DNA of 64,000 bases from Methylobacterium amylolyticum (GCF_030700245.1 NZ_JAUYZI010000026.1:36659-100658), one strand, 5' to 3'. Shown: positions 1-8,171, counted from the stretch's first letter. Numbers and translations: made by a program. The notes: generated by a model from the sequence alone, not told the origin.

Positions 1-82
1 CGCGGTCTGGCACGCGGTCGCGGTCGAGGCCGGGCCTGCGACCGACCACACCGAGATGTACCGCCTGCTCGGCAAGGCGTGA
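1..82 (+). CDS. C-terminal end of a dehydrogenase-like protein (partial)
   Basis: Only the last 26 codons are inside the window, read in the frame whose codons start at position 2 and ending with TGA at 80-82. The visible C-terminus contains the string DHTEMYRLLGKA. Endings with DHT followed by a short amphipathic stretch are common in 3-hydroxyisobutyrate dehydrogenase / 6-phosphogluconate dehydrogenase-like beta-hydroxyacid dehydrogenases, which is why I suggest that family. The fragment is too short to be sure. It lies directly upstream of the carboxymuconolactone-decarboxylase-like gene on the same strand. Confidence 0.5.
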   Translation, partial: AVWHAVAVEAGPATDHTEMYRLLGKA

Positions 83-165
83 GACCGTGGCGCCGCCCGG
101 CCCGTTCCGCTTCCGGAACGGCCGTCGCATTTCAGGGCACCGGAGCAATCGGGGAGGCTGACGCG

Positions 166-573
166 ATGGGCGACCTGTTCGAGATGGGGTTCGACAACCG
201 GAAGGCGGTGCTCGGCGCCGCGCATGTCGAGGCGGCGTGGGAGAACGCCGACGCGTTCAACCGGCCCGTGCAGAAGCTCGTGACCGAGTATTGCTGGGGC
301 GCGGTCTGGGGCGACGAGCGGCTGCCGTTCAAGACCCGCAGCATGCTCAACATCGCCATGCTCACGGCCCTGAACCAGCACCATGAGCTGGCCGTCCACG
401 TCAGGGGGGCGCTGAACAACGGCGTGACGCGGGACGAGATCCAGGCGGTGCTGCTCCAGGCGCTCGTCTACTGCGGCGCGCCCGCGGCGCTGGCCGCGTT
501 TCGCACGGCCTCGACGGCCATCGCCGAGTGGGAGACGGCGCAGGATCCGCCGTCACGGGAACCGAGGGGATAG
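166..573 (+). CDS. Carboxymuconolactone decarboxylase family protein
   Basis: This 135-residue protein has the size and layout of the CMD (PcaC/AhpD-like) family: a helical N-terminus, then HHELAVHVRGALNNGVTRDE followed by a helix with ALVYCGAPAALAAFR. The HHE...H helix and the GAPAA turn are the usual CMD landmarks. The AhpD CxxC pair is absent, so a lyase/isomerase-type role is more likely than peroxidase. The frame is open from GTG at 79, but the upstream 29 codons do not resemble the family, so ATG 166 is preferred. The cupin gene follows one base after the stop, so the two are co-transcribed. The true substrate is unknown. Confidence 0.85.
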   Translation: MGDLFEMGFDNRKAVLGAAHVEAAWENADAFNRPVQKLVTEYCWGAVWGDERLPFKTRSMLNIAMLTALNQHHELAVHVRGALNNGVTRDEIQAVLLQALVYCGAPAALAAFRTASTAIAEWETAQDPPSREPRG

Positions 574-574
574 C

Positions 575-964
575 ATGCAGATCTTTCACGGCAGGGCCGC
601 GGGCGCGGCGTCGGAGAGCCGCGGGCCCACCTTCACGGGTCAGGTCTGGGCGGATCCGGTCATGCCCGCGACCGGTGGGGTGATGATCAACAACGTGTTC
701 TTCACCCCCGGCGCCCGCACGCACTGGCACACGCACGGGCAGGGCCAGATCCTCCAGGTCGTCGCCGGCACGGGCTGGGTCTGCGTCGACGGCGAGCGGG
801 CCCGCCCGATCGGGGTCGGCGACACGGTCTGGATCCCGGCGGGCGAGCGCCACTGGCACGGTGCGGCGGCCGACAGCTACCTCCTGCACACCGCGATCTC
901 GCTCGGCGGCACGGACTGGCAGGACGCGGTGGTCGACGCGGCGTACCGGACGGCGACCGCGTGA
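575..964 (+). CDS. Small cupin-domain protein
   Basis: A single cupin domain of 129 residues. Motif 1 is visible as the HWHTHGQGQILQVVAG stretch (two or three metal-ligand histidines and a Glu-equivalent Gln), and motif 2 as WIPAGERHWHGA. Such proteins bind a divalent metal and are often partnered with carboxymuconolactone-decarboxylase-like proteins in catabolic operons, as here. The gene starts one base after the CMD gene and overlaps the GntR start codon by four bases (GTGA), so these three form one unit. No reaction can be assigned from the sequence. Confidence 0.85.
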   Translation: MQIFHGRAAGAASESRGPTFTGQVWADPVMPATGGVMINNVFFTPGARTHWHTHGQGQILQVVAGTGWVCVDGERARPIGVGDTVWIPAGERHWHGAAADSYLLHTAISLGGTDWQDAVVDAAYRTATA

Positions 965-1704
965 CCGCGGCCGGCCGGACCGCCGGACCCGTTCGCGTCG
1001 GACGGCCTTCAGCGACGGGCAGGCTCGGCGTCCTCCAGCCGGACACCCTCCGCCAGAGGGTCGAGAACGCCGTCCGCGAGGCGATCACCTCGGGCGTCTA
1101 CGCGCCGGGCGAGCGGCTGGTCGAGCGCACGCTGTGCGCGGATCTCGGCGTCAGCCGGGCCTCCGTGCGCGAGGCCCTGCGGCGGCTGGAGGCGGAGAAG
1201 CTCGTCCGGACCATCCCGCACAGGGGGCCGGTCGTGGCGGCCATCTCGGTGGAGGAGGCCCGGCAGCTCTACGCGCTGCGCGCCGTGCTGGAGGGGTATG
1301 CCGCGCACGCGTTCGCGCTGAACGCCACGGACGCGGCGGTCGAGGCGTTCGAACGCGCGGCCCGAGCGCTGCGGGACGCTGCCGTGAGCGGGAGCCGGGA
1401 GCGGGTGATCGGCGCCAAGAGCGCGCTCTACGCGGTGCTGTTCGACCATTGCCGCAACGATCTCGTCCGCGAGGTGATCCAGGGGCTTCTCCACCGGATC
1501 AACGTCCTGCGGGCGACCTCCCTGATGCATCCCGAGCGCCTGCCGCGCAGCCTCGCCGAGATCGACGCGCTGGCGCAGGCGTTCCGCGCGCGCGATGCCG
1601 AGGCCGCGCGCCGGCTCGCGAGCCTCCACGTCGAGAACGCCTGCGCCGTCGCCCTCGCGGAACTGGGCCGGCAGACCGGGACGCCCGCCGCCCGGTCGGC
1701 CTGA
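961..1704 (+). CDS. GntR family transcriptional regulator, FadR/FCD subfamily
   Basis: The 247-residue protein has an N-terminal winged helix (about residues 28-95; LVERTLCADLGVSRASVREA is the recognition region, followed by the wing TIPHRGPVV) and a C-terminal all-helical FCD ligand domain starting near the LYALRAVLEGYAA helix. FCD regulators usually bind carboxylates through conserved Asp/His residues. The GTG start at 961 overlaps the cupin stop in a GTGA junction. Downstream is a 376-base intergenic region with two palindromic sites before the SDH-like operon, so this protein is one candidate for binding them. The GntR/UTRA protein at 16.9 kb is the other. Confidence 0.88.
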   Translation: MTAAGRTAGPVRVGRPSATGRLGVLQPDTLRQRVENAVREAITSGVYAPGERLVERTLCADLGVSRASVREALRRLEAEKLVRTIPHRGPVVAAISVEEARQLYALRAVLEGYAAHAFALNATDAAVEAFERAARALRDAAVSGSRERVIGAKSALYAVLFDHCRNDLVREVIQGLLHRINVLRATSLMHPERLPRSLAEIDALAQAFRARDAEAARRLASLHVENACAVALAELGRQTGTPAARSA

Positions 1705-1773
1705 CGGCGCGGCAGTCCCTCACTCGCGGTGGAGGCGAGGGCGTCGGACAGGCGCGTCGAGCGGAACTCCAAA

Positions 1774-1787
1774 GTCTTGTAAAAGAC
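1774..1787. promoter_or_regulatory. Operator-like palindrome, distal copy
   Basis: The 14-mer GTCTTGTAAAAGAC has perfect 5-base arms (GTCTT/AAGAC) and is followed by ATATGA. A second copy with the same flanks (AAGTC...GACATATGA) lies 202 bases downstream. Nearly the same palindrome, GTCTTATATAAGAC, stands in front of the suyA gene at 13063. The GT..AC spacing and AT-rich centre fit GntR-family operators, but the protein that binds is inferred. Confidence 0.6.
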
Positions 1788-1975
1788 ATATGATCCTGCC
1801 GAGTCGCCCCGGCATCGTCCGCCCGGCCGGCACAGCCCACGCCACCAGCCCGGTGGAGAAGCCGCCGTCGCTGCCGGATCGGCTGGCGTTCGCGTCACGC
1901 ACGCTGCCGGAACGACCGAGGCGCCTGTCCGCGCAACACGCGGGCGGGGCCGGGGGCCGGGGAGCGCAGCGCCAA

Positions 1976-1989
1976 GTCCTCTATATGAC
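1976..1989. promoter_or_regulatory. Operator-like palindrome, proximal copy
   Basis: GTCCTCTATATGAC with AAG before and ATATGA after is a diverged copy of the site at 1774-1787. The two share AAGTC at the left and GACATATGA at the right. It lies just upstream of a good sigma-70-like promoter at 1999-2026, a position suited to control of the operon that begins at 2081. Confidence 0.55.
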
Positions 1990-1998
1990 ATATGAGCG

Positions 1999-2026
1999 TT
2001 GACAGGCCTCGACCCAGGCGTATCCT
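1999..2026 (+). promoter_or_regulatory. Sigma-70-like promoter for the SDH-like/fumarase-like operon
   Basis: A perfect -35 hexamer TTGACA at 1999-2004 is followed after 16 bases by TATCCT at 2021-2026. It sits about 55 bases ahead of the start codon at 2081 and directly behind the proximal operator-like site. The remainder of the 1705-2080 gap contains no recognisable gene. Confidence 0.5.
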
Positions 2027-2080
2027 CGGGCCGACGCCGACGGCTCTCACAGATCGGCGCAGCACGGGTGAGGAAACGCC

Positions 2081-3100
2081 ATGACGGCACGGAGCATCGT
2101 CCGGCTCGTCGGCACGGTCGCGGTCCTGTGCGGCGCGCTCGTCGCCGCCCGGGCCGAGGTCTCGACCGTCCGGCTCGCCAAGCAGTTCGGCATCTCCTAC
2201 CTGCCGCTGACGGTGATGGAGGAGGAGGGCCTGCTGGAGAAGCAGGCGAAGGCGCGCGGCCTCGACCTCAAGGCCGAGTGGCTGCGCTTCTCCGGCGGCT
2301 CGGGGATGAACGAGGCCCTGCTCTCGGGCAATCTCGATCTGGCGGCCGGCGGCGTCGGCCCGTTCCTGACGATCTGGGGCCGCACGCAGGGCAACATCAA
2401 GGTGAAGGGCGTGGCGGCGCTGAACGCGATGCCGCTCTGGCTGGTCACGGTCAACCCGGACGTGAAGTCGATCAAGGATTTCAGCCCGAAGGACAAGATC
2501 GCGCTGCCGACCGCCAAGACCTCGATCCAGGCGATCACCCTCCAGATGGCCGCTGAGCAGGCCTTCGGCGCCGGCCAGGAATCCCGGCTCGATCCGCTCA
2601 CCGTCTCGATGGGCCATCCCGACGCGCAGACCGCGATGATGGGCGGGCGCTCCGAGATCACCGCCCATTTCGGCTCGCCCCCCTTCCAGGAGATGGAACT
2701 GAAGGATCCGCGCGCCCGCAAGGTGCTCGACAGCTACGACGTGCTGGGCGGGCCGCACACCTTCAACCTCGTCTGGGCGTCGAGCCGCTTCGTCGCGGCG
2801 AACCCGAAGGTCGTGGCGGCCTTCCTGGCAGCGCTGGAGGACAGTTTGAAGCTGATCCGCGACGATCCGGCCAAGGCCGCCGCCCTCTGGATCAAGGCGG
2901 AGGGCTCGAAGCTCCCGCCGGACGAGGCGGTGGCGATCATCCGCGCGCCGCAGAACGAGTGGACGACGGCGCCCCAGCGCATGCTGGACTACCTCGCCTA
3001 CATGAACCGCGCCGGGCTGGTCTCGGCCAAGGCGAGTTCCGAGAGCGAGCTGTTCTTCCCCGCACCCGAGGGGAGCGCCCCGAAGGAGGCCGCACGGTGA
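2081..3100 (+). CDS. ABC-type periplasmic substrate-binding protein, TauA/SsuA/NMT1-like
   Basis: A 339-residue exported protein. Residues 1-25 form a Sec signal peptide ending in AARA. The body shows the family pattern: YLPLTVMEEEGLLEKQAK, then SGGSGMNEALLSGNLDLAAGG, then a VKGVAALNAMPLWLV strand. This fold includes taurine, sulfonate, nitrate and thiamine-precursor binders. The gene opens the operon and overlaps the next start by four bases (GTGA). A clear paralogue lies at 9892-10896, with matching LPLTVMEE/LPLMLMEE and VKGVAALNAMPL/VKGVAAMNAMPL segments. No permease or ATPase lies nearby, so the transporter partner must be elsewhere or the protein has a sensing role. The ligand is unknown. 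Confidence 0.88.
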   Translation: MTARSIVRLVGTVAVLCGALVAARAEVSTVRLAKQFGISYLPLTVMEEEGLLEKQAKARGLDLKAEWLRFSGGSGMNEALLSGNLDLAAGGVGPFLTIWGRTQGNIKVKGVAALNAMPLWLVTVNPDVKSIKDFSPKDKIALPTAKTSIQAITLQMAAEQAFGAGQESRLDPLTVSMGHPDAQTAMMGGRSEITAHFGSPPFQEMELKDPRARKVLDSYDVLGGPHTFNLVWASSRFVAANPKVVAAFLAALEDSLKLIRDDPAKAAALWIKAEGSKLPPDEAVAIIRAPQNEWTTAPQRMLDYLAYMNRAGLVSAKASSESELFFPAPEGSAPKEAAR

Positions 3101-3864
3101 CGGCGCCGGTCGACCCCGCCGCCGCGGCCAAGGGCGCGGCCAAGGGCGCGACCGGGGCGCTGCGGGTCCGGGTCCGCCGCGGCGACGGCGTGCAGGACTA
3201 CGCGGTGCCGCGCCGCGCCAACCAGACGGTGCTCGACGTCGTCACCGAGATCCAGCGCGAGCAGGACCCGACGCTCGCCTACCGCTTCGCCTGCCGGGTC
3301 GGCATGTGCGGCTCCTGCGGCATGACGGTGAACGGGCGCCCGCGCTGGACCTGCCGCACCCGCGTCGCCGCGGTGGCGCCGGACGGGGACCTGCTGCTGG
3401 AGCCCCTGCGCAACCTGCCGGTGGTGAAGGATCTCGCCGTCGATATGGAGCCCTTCTTCGAGAAGTGGCGCCGCGCCCACGGCTACTTCGAGCCGGGCGA
3501 GAACCCGCCGGACGATTTCGTCGCCGTGCCGCCGGATTCGCCCGAGCGGCAGGAGGTGGATGCCGGCATCGAGTGCATCAATTGCGGCGTCTGCTACAGC
3601 GCCTGCGATCTGGTGAGCTGGAACCCCGACTATCTCGGCCCCGCCGCCCTCAACCGCGCCTGGACCCTCGTCAACGACGTGCGCGACCGCGGGCAGGCGG
3701 CCCGGCTCGACGCGGTGGCGGGCGATGCCGGCTGCCATTCCTGCCACAGCCACATGAGCTGCACCGAGCACTGCCCGAAGGCGTTGAGCCCCACCTTCGC
3801 CATCGCCGGGCTGAAGCGCGAGACCGGCAAGGCGGCGCTCCGGCGGTTCTGGAGGCGCGGATGA
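3097..3864 (+). CDS. Succinate dehydrogenase/fumarate reductase-like iron-sulfur subunit
   Basis: This is the electron-transfer subunit of an SDH-like membrane complex, 255 residues from the GTG at 3097 that overlaps the preceding stop. It carries all three cluster motifs: a plant-ferredoxin-type [2Fe-2S] site (C66 in CRVGMCGSCGMTV plus the Cys in RWTC), a [4Fe-4S] site C160-x2-C163-x2-C166-x3-C170, and the [3Fe-4S] region starting near residue 213 (CHSCHSHMSC...CP). The N-terminal 15 residues are Ala/Lys rich. The frame extends further upstream without family similarity, so the GTG is chosen. Neighbours supply two membrane subunits and the flavoprotein, so a full complex can be built. The substrate need not be succinate. 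Confidence 0.88.
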   Translation: MTAPVDPAAAAKGAAKGATGALRVRVRRGDGVQDYAVPRRANQTVLDVVTEIQREQDPTLAYRFACRVGMCGSCGMTVNGRPRWTCRTRVAAVAPDGDLLLEPLRNLPVVKDLAVDMEPFFEKWRRAHGYFEPGENPPDDFVAVPPDSPERQEVDAGIECINCGVCYSACDLVSWNPDYLGPAALNRAWTLVNDVRDRGQAARLDAVAGDAGCHSCHSHMSCTEHCPKALSPTFAIAGLKRETGKAALRRFWRRG

Positions 3865-4190
3865 GCCCGCTCCTCTACCTCGCCCAGCGGGGCACCGCCG
3901 CGATCCTGGCGCTCACCGTCCTCGTCCATCTCGGCACCATCCTCTACGCGGTGCGCGGCGGGCTGACCGCGGGCGAGATCCTGGGCCGCACGCAGGGGAA
4001 CGTCGGCGTCCTGCTGTTCTACGCGGTCTTCGTGCTGGCCGCGGCGATCCACGCGCCGATCGGCCTGCGCTCGGTGCTGCGCGAGTGGACCGGCTGGCGC
4101 GGGCGCTCGCTCGATCTCGCGATGATCGGCCTCTCGGCGCTGCTGGCGGGGTTGGGCCTGCGGGCGGCGCTGGCGGTGTACTGGGCATGA
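3861..4190 (+). CDS. Small membrane subunit of the SDH-like complex
   Basis: A 109-residue protein with three predicted transmembrane helices (about residues 9-30, 50-72 and 87-106). A histidine early in helix 1 (VLVHLGTILY) and another at the end of helix 2 (AAIHAPIG) could ligate haem b or line a quinone site. Its ATG overlaps the stop of the iron-sulfur gene in an ATGA junction. Position and topology match an SdhD/FrdD-type anchor, but sequence in this family is poorly conserved. An ATG at 4187 overlapping its own stop hints at where the next gene once began. Confidence 0.72.
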   Translation: MSPLLYLAQRGTAAILALTVLVHLGTILYAVRGGLTAGEILGRTQGNVGVLLFYAVFVLAAAIHAPIGLRSVLREWTGWRGRSLDLAMIGLSALLAGLGLRAALAVYWA

Positions 4191-4227
4191 GTGCCCTGGC
4201 CGACGGGCGCCGCGCGCCGGTTTGCAT

Positions 4228-4425
4228 CCCCTCGCCCCGCGCGCGGGGAGAGGGCTCCGGCGACCTTGTCGTCGCTGGAGCGAGGCGGCAGCCGGGGGTG
4301 AGGGGGCTTCTCCGGAAGAGGCTCCCCTGGAGCCGCCCCCTCACCGCCGCTCCGGCTGCGCCTCCGCTTCCCGCAGGCACGACAGGGTGCCTGCGGGCCT
4401 CTCCCCGCACGCGGGGAGAGGGGGG
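4228..4425. repeat. REP/BIME-like palindromic repeat inside the operon
   Basis: The segment is bounded by two GC-rich hairpins. The left one is CCCTCGCCCCGC facing GCGGGGAGAGGG, and the right one has perfect 11-base arms CCTCTCCCCGC/GCGGGGAGAGG at 4398-4408 and 4411-4421 with a two-base loop. Inner parts (CTCCGG near the left end, CGGAAGAGG in the middle) are also partly complementary. It fills the only large gap in an otherwise overlapping operon. Simpler related hairpins occur at about 5750-5781 and 14750-14815. Confidence 0.75.
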
Positions 4426-4455
4426 TGGTTCCTACCCGAACCCGGGAGCCCAGCG

Positions 4456-4821
4456 ATGAGAGCCGCCGTCCGCCCCGGTCTCACCCGAGCTCCCCACCGC
4501 CGCCCCGGCTTCGCCGCCGCGCTGGTGCACCGGCTCTCCGGCATCGCGCTGGCGCTGTTCCTGCCGATGCACTTCATCGCGCTCGGCACCGCGCTCCAGG
4601 GCGCCGACCGGCTCGACAGCTTCCTCGGCCTCACCCACAACGGCTTCGTGCGCACCGCCGAGTGGGGCCTCGTCTGCGCGCTCGCCGTCCACATGGCGCT
4701 GGGCCTGCGCGTGCTCGCGATCGAGTGGCTGAGCTACCGCGAGCGCACGGCGATCGTCGTCTCCGGCTGCCTCGCGAGCGCCTTCGCGGTCGGCCTCCTC
4801 TTCCTCCTCAGCGGGGCCTGA
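4456..4821 (+). CDS. Cytochrome b556-type membrane subunit of the SDH-like complex
   Basis: A 121-residue SdhC-family protein. The characteristic N-terminal signature appears as HRLSGIALALFLPMHFIALG in helix 1, and a second His-containing helix reads CALAVHMALGLRVLAIEW, similar to the HxxxGxR haem-ligand/quinone region of SdhC. Three transmembrane helices are visible, the last one near the C-terminus. The ATG at 4456 is chosen because the reading frame upstream runs through the repeat element and codes only low-complexity residues. The fumarase-like alpha gene starts 23 bases downstream. Confidence 0.78.
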   Translation: MRAAVRPGLTRAPHRRPGFAAALVHRLSGIALALFLPMHFIALGTALQGADRLDSFLGLTHNGFVRTAEWGLVCALAVHMALGLRVLAIEWLSYRERTAIVVSGCLASAFAVGLLFLLSGA

Positions 4822-4844
4822 CCCCCGCCCCACGGAGAACCGCC

Positions 4845-5717
4845 ATGGATCTCGACATCCGCGAATTCGAGGAGGTCTGCCGCGACCTCTACGTCCGGGC
4901 CCTCAAGATCCTGCCGCCCGACATCAAGGCGGGCTTCTCGGAGTTGCAGAAGGCCGAGACCAGCGCCACCGGCCGGGCGATCCTCGACACGATGGTGGAG
5001 AACGTCGCGGTCGCCGAGCGCACCAGGAACATCCTCTGCCAGGACACCGGCATCCCGATCTACAACGTCCGCATCGGCCGGGGCGTCGGCTTCGACGGGG
5101 CGGAGCTGAAGGCCGCGATCCGGCGGGGCTGCGAGCGGGCCACGAAGGAATTCTCCCTGCGCTCCTCGGTGGTCCATCCGATCACTCGCAAGAACGAGCA
5201 GACCTCCTGCGGCATCCGCGTGCCGATCATCCACGTCGATTTCGACGAGACCCCCGAGACGGTCGCGGTCGAGATGATCCCGAAGGGCTCGGGCTCGGAG
5301 AACGGCTCGTTCCTCCAGATGCTGCTGCCGTCCGACGGGATCGGGGCGGCCAAGCGCTTCGTGATCGACCGGGTGATCGAGCTCGGCGGCCGGGTCTGCC
5401 CGCCGACCATCGTCGGCGTCGGGCTGGGCGGCACCTCGGACCTGTGCATGCACCTGGCCAAGGTCGCGGCGACCCGGCCGCTGCGCTCGGTCTGCGCCGA
5501 CCCGGAGGGCGCGCGGATCGAGGCGGAGCTGTCGCGCGCGGTCAACGAGCTCGGCATCGGCCCGCAGGGGCTCGGCGGCCGCTCGACCAGCTTCGCGGTC
5601 CACGTGGAACTCGCCGCCACCCACATCACCCAGAACCCGGTCGCCGTGAACATCCAGTGCCACTCGGCCCGCCGCGCCCGCGCGACGATCACGCCGGGCG
5701 GCATCGCGTTCGATTGA
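4845..5717 (+). CDS. Class I fumarase/tartrate dehydratase-like hydratase, alpha subunit
   Basis: The 290-residue protein matches the N-terminal, iron-sulfur-binding half of class I fumarases, as in two-subunit TtdA-type enzymes. Three cysteines expected to hold the catalytic [4Fe-4S] cluster are visible: C65 in ILCQDTGIP, C201 in GGTSDLCMHLAK and C272 in NIQCHSARRARATITPGG. The family adds or removes water across a dicarboxylate double bond (fumarate, tartrate, mesaconate). It sits between the SDH-like membrane and flavoprotein genes, so a dehydrogenation-hydration sequence on a succinate-like acid is likely. The exact substrate cannot be read from sequence. The beta gene follows after a 97-base gap holding a GC hairpin. 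Confidence 0.87.
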   Translation: MDLDIREFEEVCRDLYVRALKILPPDIKAGFSELQKAETSATGRAILDTMVENVAVAERTRNILCQDTGIPIYNVRIGRGVGFDGAELKAAIRRGCERATKEFSLRSSVVHPITRKNEQTSCGIRVPIIHVDFDETPETVAVEMIPKGSGSENGSFLQMLLPSDGIGAAKRFVIDRVIELGGRVCPPTIVGVGLGGTSDLCMHLAKVAATRPLRSVCADPEGARIEAELSRAVNELGIGPQGLGGRSTSFAVHVELAATHITQNPVAVNIQCHSARRARATITPGGIAFD

Positions 5718-5814
5718 TCGATGGAGTCACGATCGAACATCGGCGGCGGCCGCTCTCCCTCCCCCGCAGAGGGGAGGGGGCGCGTCGCACCGCATTGCAC
5801 CTGAGGAGGCACCC

Positions 5815-6426
5815 GTGGCCCACCACGTCCTCGACATGCCGGCCACCGAGGCCGAGATCCGGGCGTTGCGCATCGGCGACACCGTCACCCTGCGGCGCTG
5901 GCTGTTCGGCATCCGCGACGCCACCCTGATCCACATGTTCGACCGGGACCGGCGCACCCGGCTCGATCTCGCCGGCCACGCGGTGATCCACACCGCCCCG
6001 AACGTCCACCGGGTCGAGCCCTCGCCCGAGGCGCCGGTCGGCTACGCGCCGTTCTGCATCGGCACCACCACCTCGATGCGCATGGAGCGCTTCACCGACG
6101 CGCTGATGGCGCGCGAGGGCGTGCGCCTGATCGTCGGCAAGGGCGGCATGGGGCCGGCGACGGCGAAGGCGTTCGCCGAGCGCGGCGGCGCCTACCTCGC
6201 CATCGTCGGCGGCGCGGCGGCGCTGGAGACCACCTGGATCGAGCGGATCGAGGACGTCGACATGGACGACCTCCATCCCGAGAGCCTGTGGCGCTTCGCG
6301 ATCCGCGATTTCGGGCCGCTGCTGGTTGGCATGGACGCGCACGGCGGCTCGCTGTTCGCCGAGGTGCAGCGCGACGTGGCCAGCCGCCGCGACGCGGTTC
6401 TCGCCAGCCTGGAGGAGGCCCGATGA
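5815..6426 (+). CDS. Class I fumarase/tartrate dehydratase-like hydratase, beta subunit
   Basis: A 203-residue protein matching the C-terminal swivelling domain of class I fumarases. Visible landmarks are TAPNVHRVEPSPEAPVGYAP, the GTTTSMRME segment (usual form GPTTSxRM), and the glycine-rich IVGKGGMG loop. It completes the hydratase with the alpha subunit at 4845-5717. The start is GTG at 5815 behind an AGGAGG ribosome-binding site at 5803-5808. The stop overlaps the ATG of the flavoprotein gene (ATGA), which again ties hydration to the SDH-like oxidation step. Confidence 0.87.
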   Translation: MAHHVLDMPATEAEIRALRIGDTVTLRRWLFGIRDATLIHMFDRDRRTRLDLAGHAVIHTAPNVHRVEPSPEAPVGYAPFCIGTTTSMRMERFTDALMAREGVRLIVGKGGMGPATAKAFAERGGAYLAIVGGAAALETTWIERIEDVDMDDLHPESLWRFAIRDFGPLLVGMDAHGGSLFAEVQRDVASRRDAVLASLEEAR

Positions 6427-8159
6427 CCCGAGCCGGGACCCTCGCGCAGGTCGAGACCGACATCCTGATCCTCGGCTCCGGCGGGGCCGGGCTGTTCGCC
6501 GCGCTCCACGCCAAGAAGACCGCGCCCGACCTCGCCGTCACGGTCGCGGTGAAGGGGCTGCTCGGCAAGTGCGGCTGCACCCGCATGGTCCAGGGCGGCT
6601 ACAACGTGGCGTTGGCGCCCGGAGACTCGGTCGAGCGCCACTTCATGGACACGGTCGAGGGCGGCAAGTGGCTGAACGACCAGGCGCTCGCCTGGACGCT
6701 CGTCACCGAGGCGCAGGTGCGCATCCGCGAGCTGGAGACCGAGCTCGGCTGCTTCTTCGACCGCAACCCGGACGGCAGCGTCCACCAGAAGGCGTTCGCC
6801 GGCCAGACCTTCGACCGCACGGTGCACAAGGGCGACCTCACCGGCATCGAGATCATCAACCGCCTGTCCGAGCAGGTCTGGCGCCGGGACGTGAACCGCC
6901 TGGAGGACCACCGGGCGCTGGAGCTGATCCCGGCCCGCGACGGCTCGGGGCTCAGCGGCGTGCTGATGCTCGACATGCGCACCGGCGAGGCCAAGCTGGT
7001 GCGCGCGAAGGCCGTGCTGCTCGCCACCGGCGGCGGGCCGACCATGTACAAGTACCACACGCCGTCCGGCGACAAGTCCTGCGACGGGCTCGCCATGGCT
7101 TTGCGCGCCGGCCTCCCGTTGCGCGACATGGAGATGGTGCAGTTCCACCCCACGGGCCTACTCGCGGGCGCGGGCACCCGCATGACCGGCACCGTGCTGG
7201 AGGAGGGCCTGCGCGGGGCCGGCGGCTGGCTCCTCGATTCGACCGGCGCGCGCTTCATGGAGGCCTACGACCCGCGCGCCGAGCGGGCGACCCGCGACGT
7301 CGTCAGCCGCTCGATCATCCGGCGCATCCGCGACGGCTTCGCCACGCCGAGCGGGGGCGTGCACATCGCGATGAGCCATCTCGGGCCCGACGACGTGCGC
7401 GCCCGCTTCAAGGGCATGGTCGAGCGCTGCGCCGATTGCGGCTTCGACCTCGCGGGCGGCCTCGTCGAGGTGATCCCGACCGCCCATTACATGATGGGCG
7501 GCCTCCAGTTCGCGGTCGACTGCACCACCGCGCTGCCGCGGCTCTACGCGGCCGGCGAGGATACCGGCGGCGTGCACGGGGCGAACCGGCTCGGCGGCAA
7601 CGGCGTGGCGAACTCGACCGTGTTCGGCGGGCTCGCCGGGCAGTCGATGGCCCGCGCCGTCTCCCGCGGCGGCAGCCTCGCCGATCCCGACCCGCGCGCG
7701 GTCGAGGCCGGGCTCGCCCGCGCCTACGGGCCACTCGGCCGGCCGGCGGGCGAATTGCCCGCGATCCGCGAGGCGCTCTACGAGACGATGTGGAGCGATG
7801 TCGGCATCCTGCGGGACGAGGCCGGCCTGAGGCGGGCGCTCGACGCCCTCGACGGGCTCGGCGACGCCGTCGCCCGCGCCGGGGCCCCGGACGGCGACCG
7901 CCGCTACGCGCTCACCTGGATGGACCGGCTGAACCTGGAAAACCTCGTGCTGGTCTCGCAAGGCATCGCCCGCGCCGCGCTCGCCCGCACCGACAGCCGC
8001 GGCGCCCACTTCCGCGAGGACCACCCCGAGACCTCGGATCTCGCGGCCTCCGCCTACACGGTCGTGCGGCGTCAGGGCGACGCCTTCGCGATCGCGATGG
8101 AGCCCGTCCACTTCACCCACGTCCGGCCGGGTGGCTCGCTCCTCGACGCCGCCGCCTGA
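6423..8159 (+). CDS. Succinate dehydrogenase/fumarate reductase-like flavoprotein subunit
   Basis: A 578-residue FAD protein. The dinucleotide fold is at residues 13-30 (ILGSGGAGLFAA). Capping and active-site motifs are present: QFHPTG, EEGLRGAGG, RDVVSR, IPTAHYMMGG and the FAD-contact GVHGANRLGGNGV. At the position where SdhA/FrdA carry the histidine that binds FAD covalently (HTxAAQGG) this protein has C52 (GCTRMVQGG), so FAD is probably non-covalent or attached differently, as in L-aspartate oxidase. Covalent FAD raises the redox potential, so the change bears on reaction direction. It pairs with the iron-sulfur and anchor subunits encoded upstream. Confidence 0.87.
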   Translation: MTRAGTLAQVETDILILGSGGAGLFAALHAKKTAPDLAVTVAVKGLLGKCGCTRMVQGGYNVALAPGDSVERHFMDTVEGGKWLNDQALAWTLVTEAQVRIRELETELGCFFDRNPDGSVHQKAFAGQTFDRTVHKGDLTGIEIINRLSEQVWRRDVNRLEDHRALELIPARDGSGLSGVLMLDMRTGEAKLVRAKAVLLATGGGPTMYKYHTPSGDKSCDGLAMALRAGLPLRDMEMVQFHPTGLLAGAGTRMTGTVLEEGLRGAGGWLLDSTGARFMEAYDPRAERATRDVVSRSIIRRIRDGFATPSGGVHIAMSHLGPDDVRARFKGMVERCADCGFDLAGGLVEVIPTAHYMMGGLQFAVDCTTALPRLYAAGEDTGGVHGANRLGGNGVANSTVFGGLAGQSMARAVSRGGSLADPDPRAVEAGLARAYGPLGRPAGELPAIREALYETMWSDVGILRDEAGLRRALDALDGLGDAVARAGAPDGDRRYALTWMDRLNLENLVLVSQGIARAALARTDSRGAHFREDHPETSDLAASAYTVVRRQGDAFAIAMEPVHFTHVRPGGSLLDAAA

Positions 8160-8171
8160 GGGAGGAGACCG

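Noticed and set aside
4222..4455. Longer N-terminus for the cytochrome subunit of the SDH-like complex
   Set aside because: It would translate the palindromic repeat. Family members start near the ATG at 4456.
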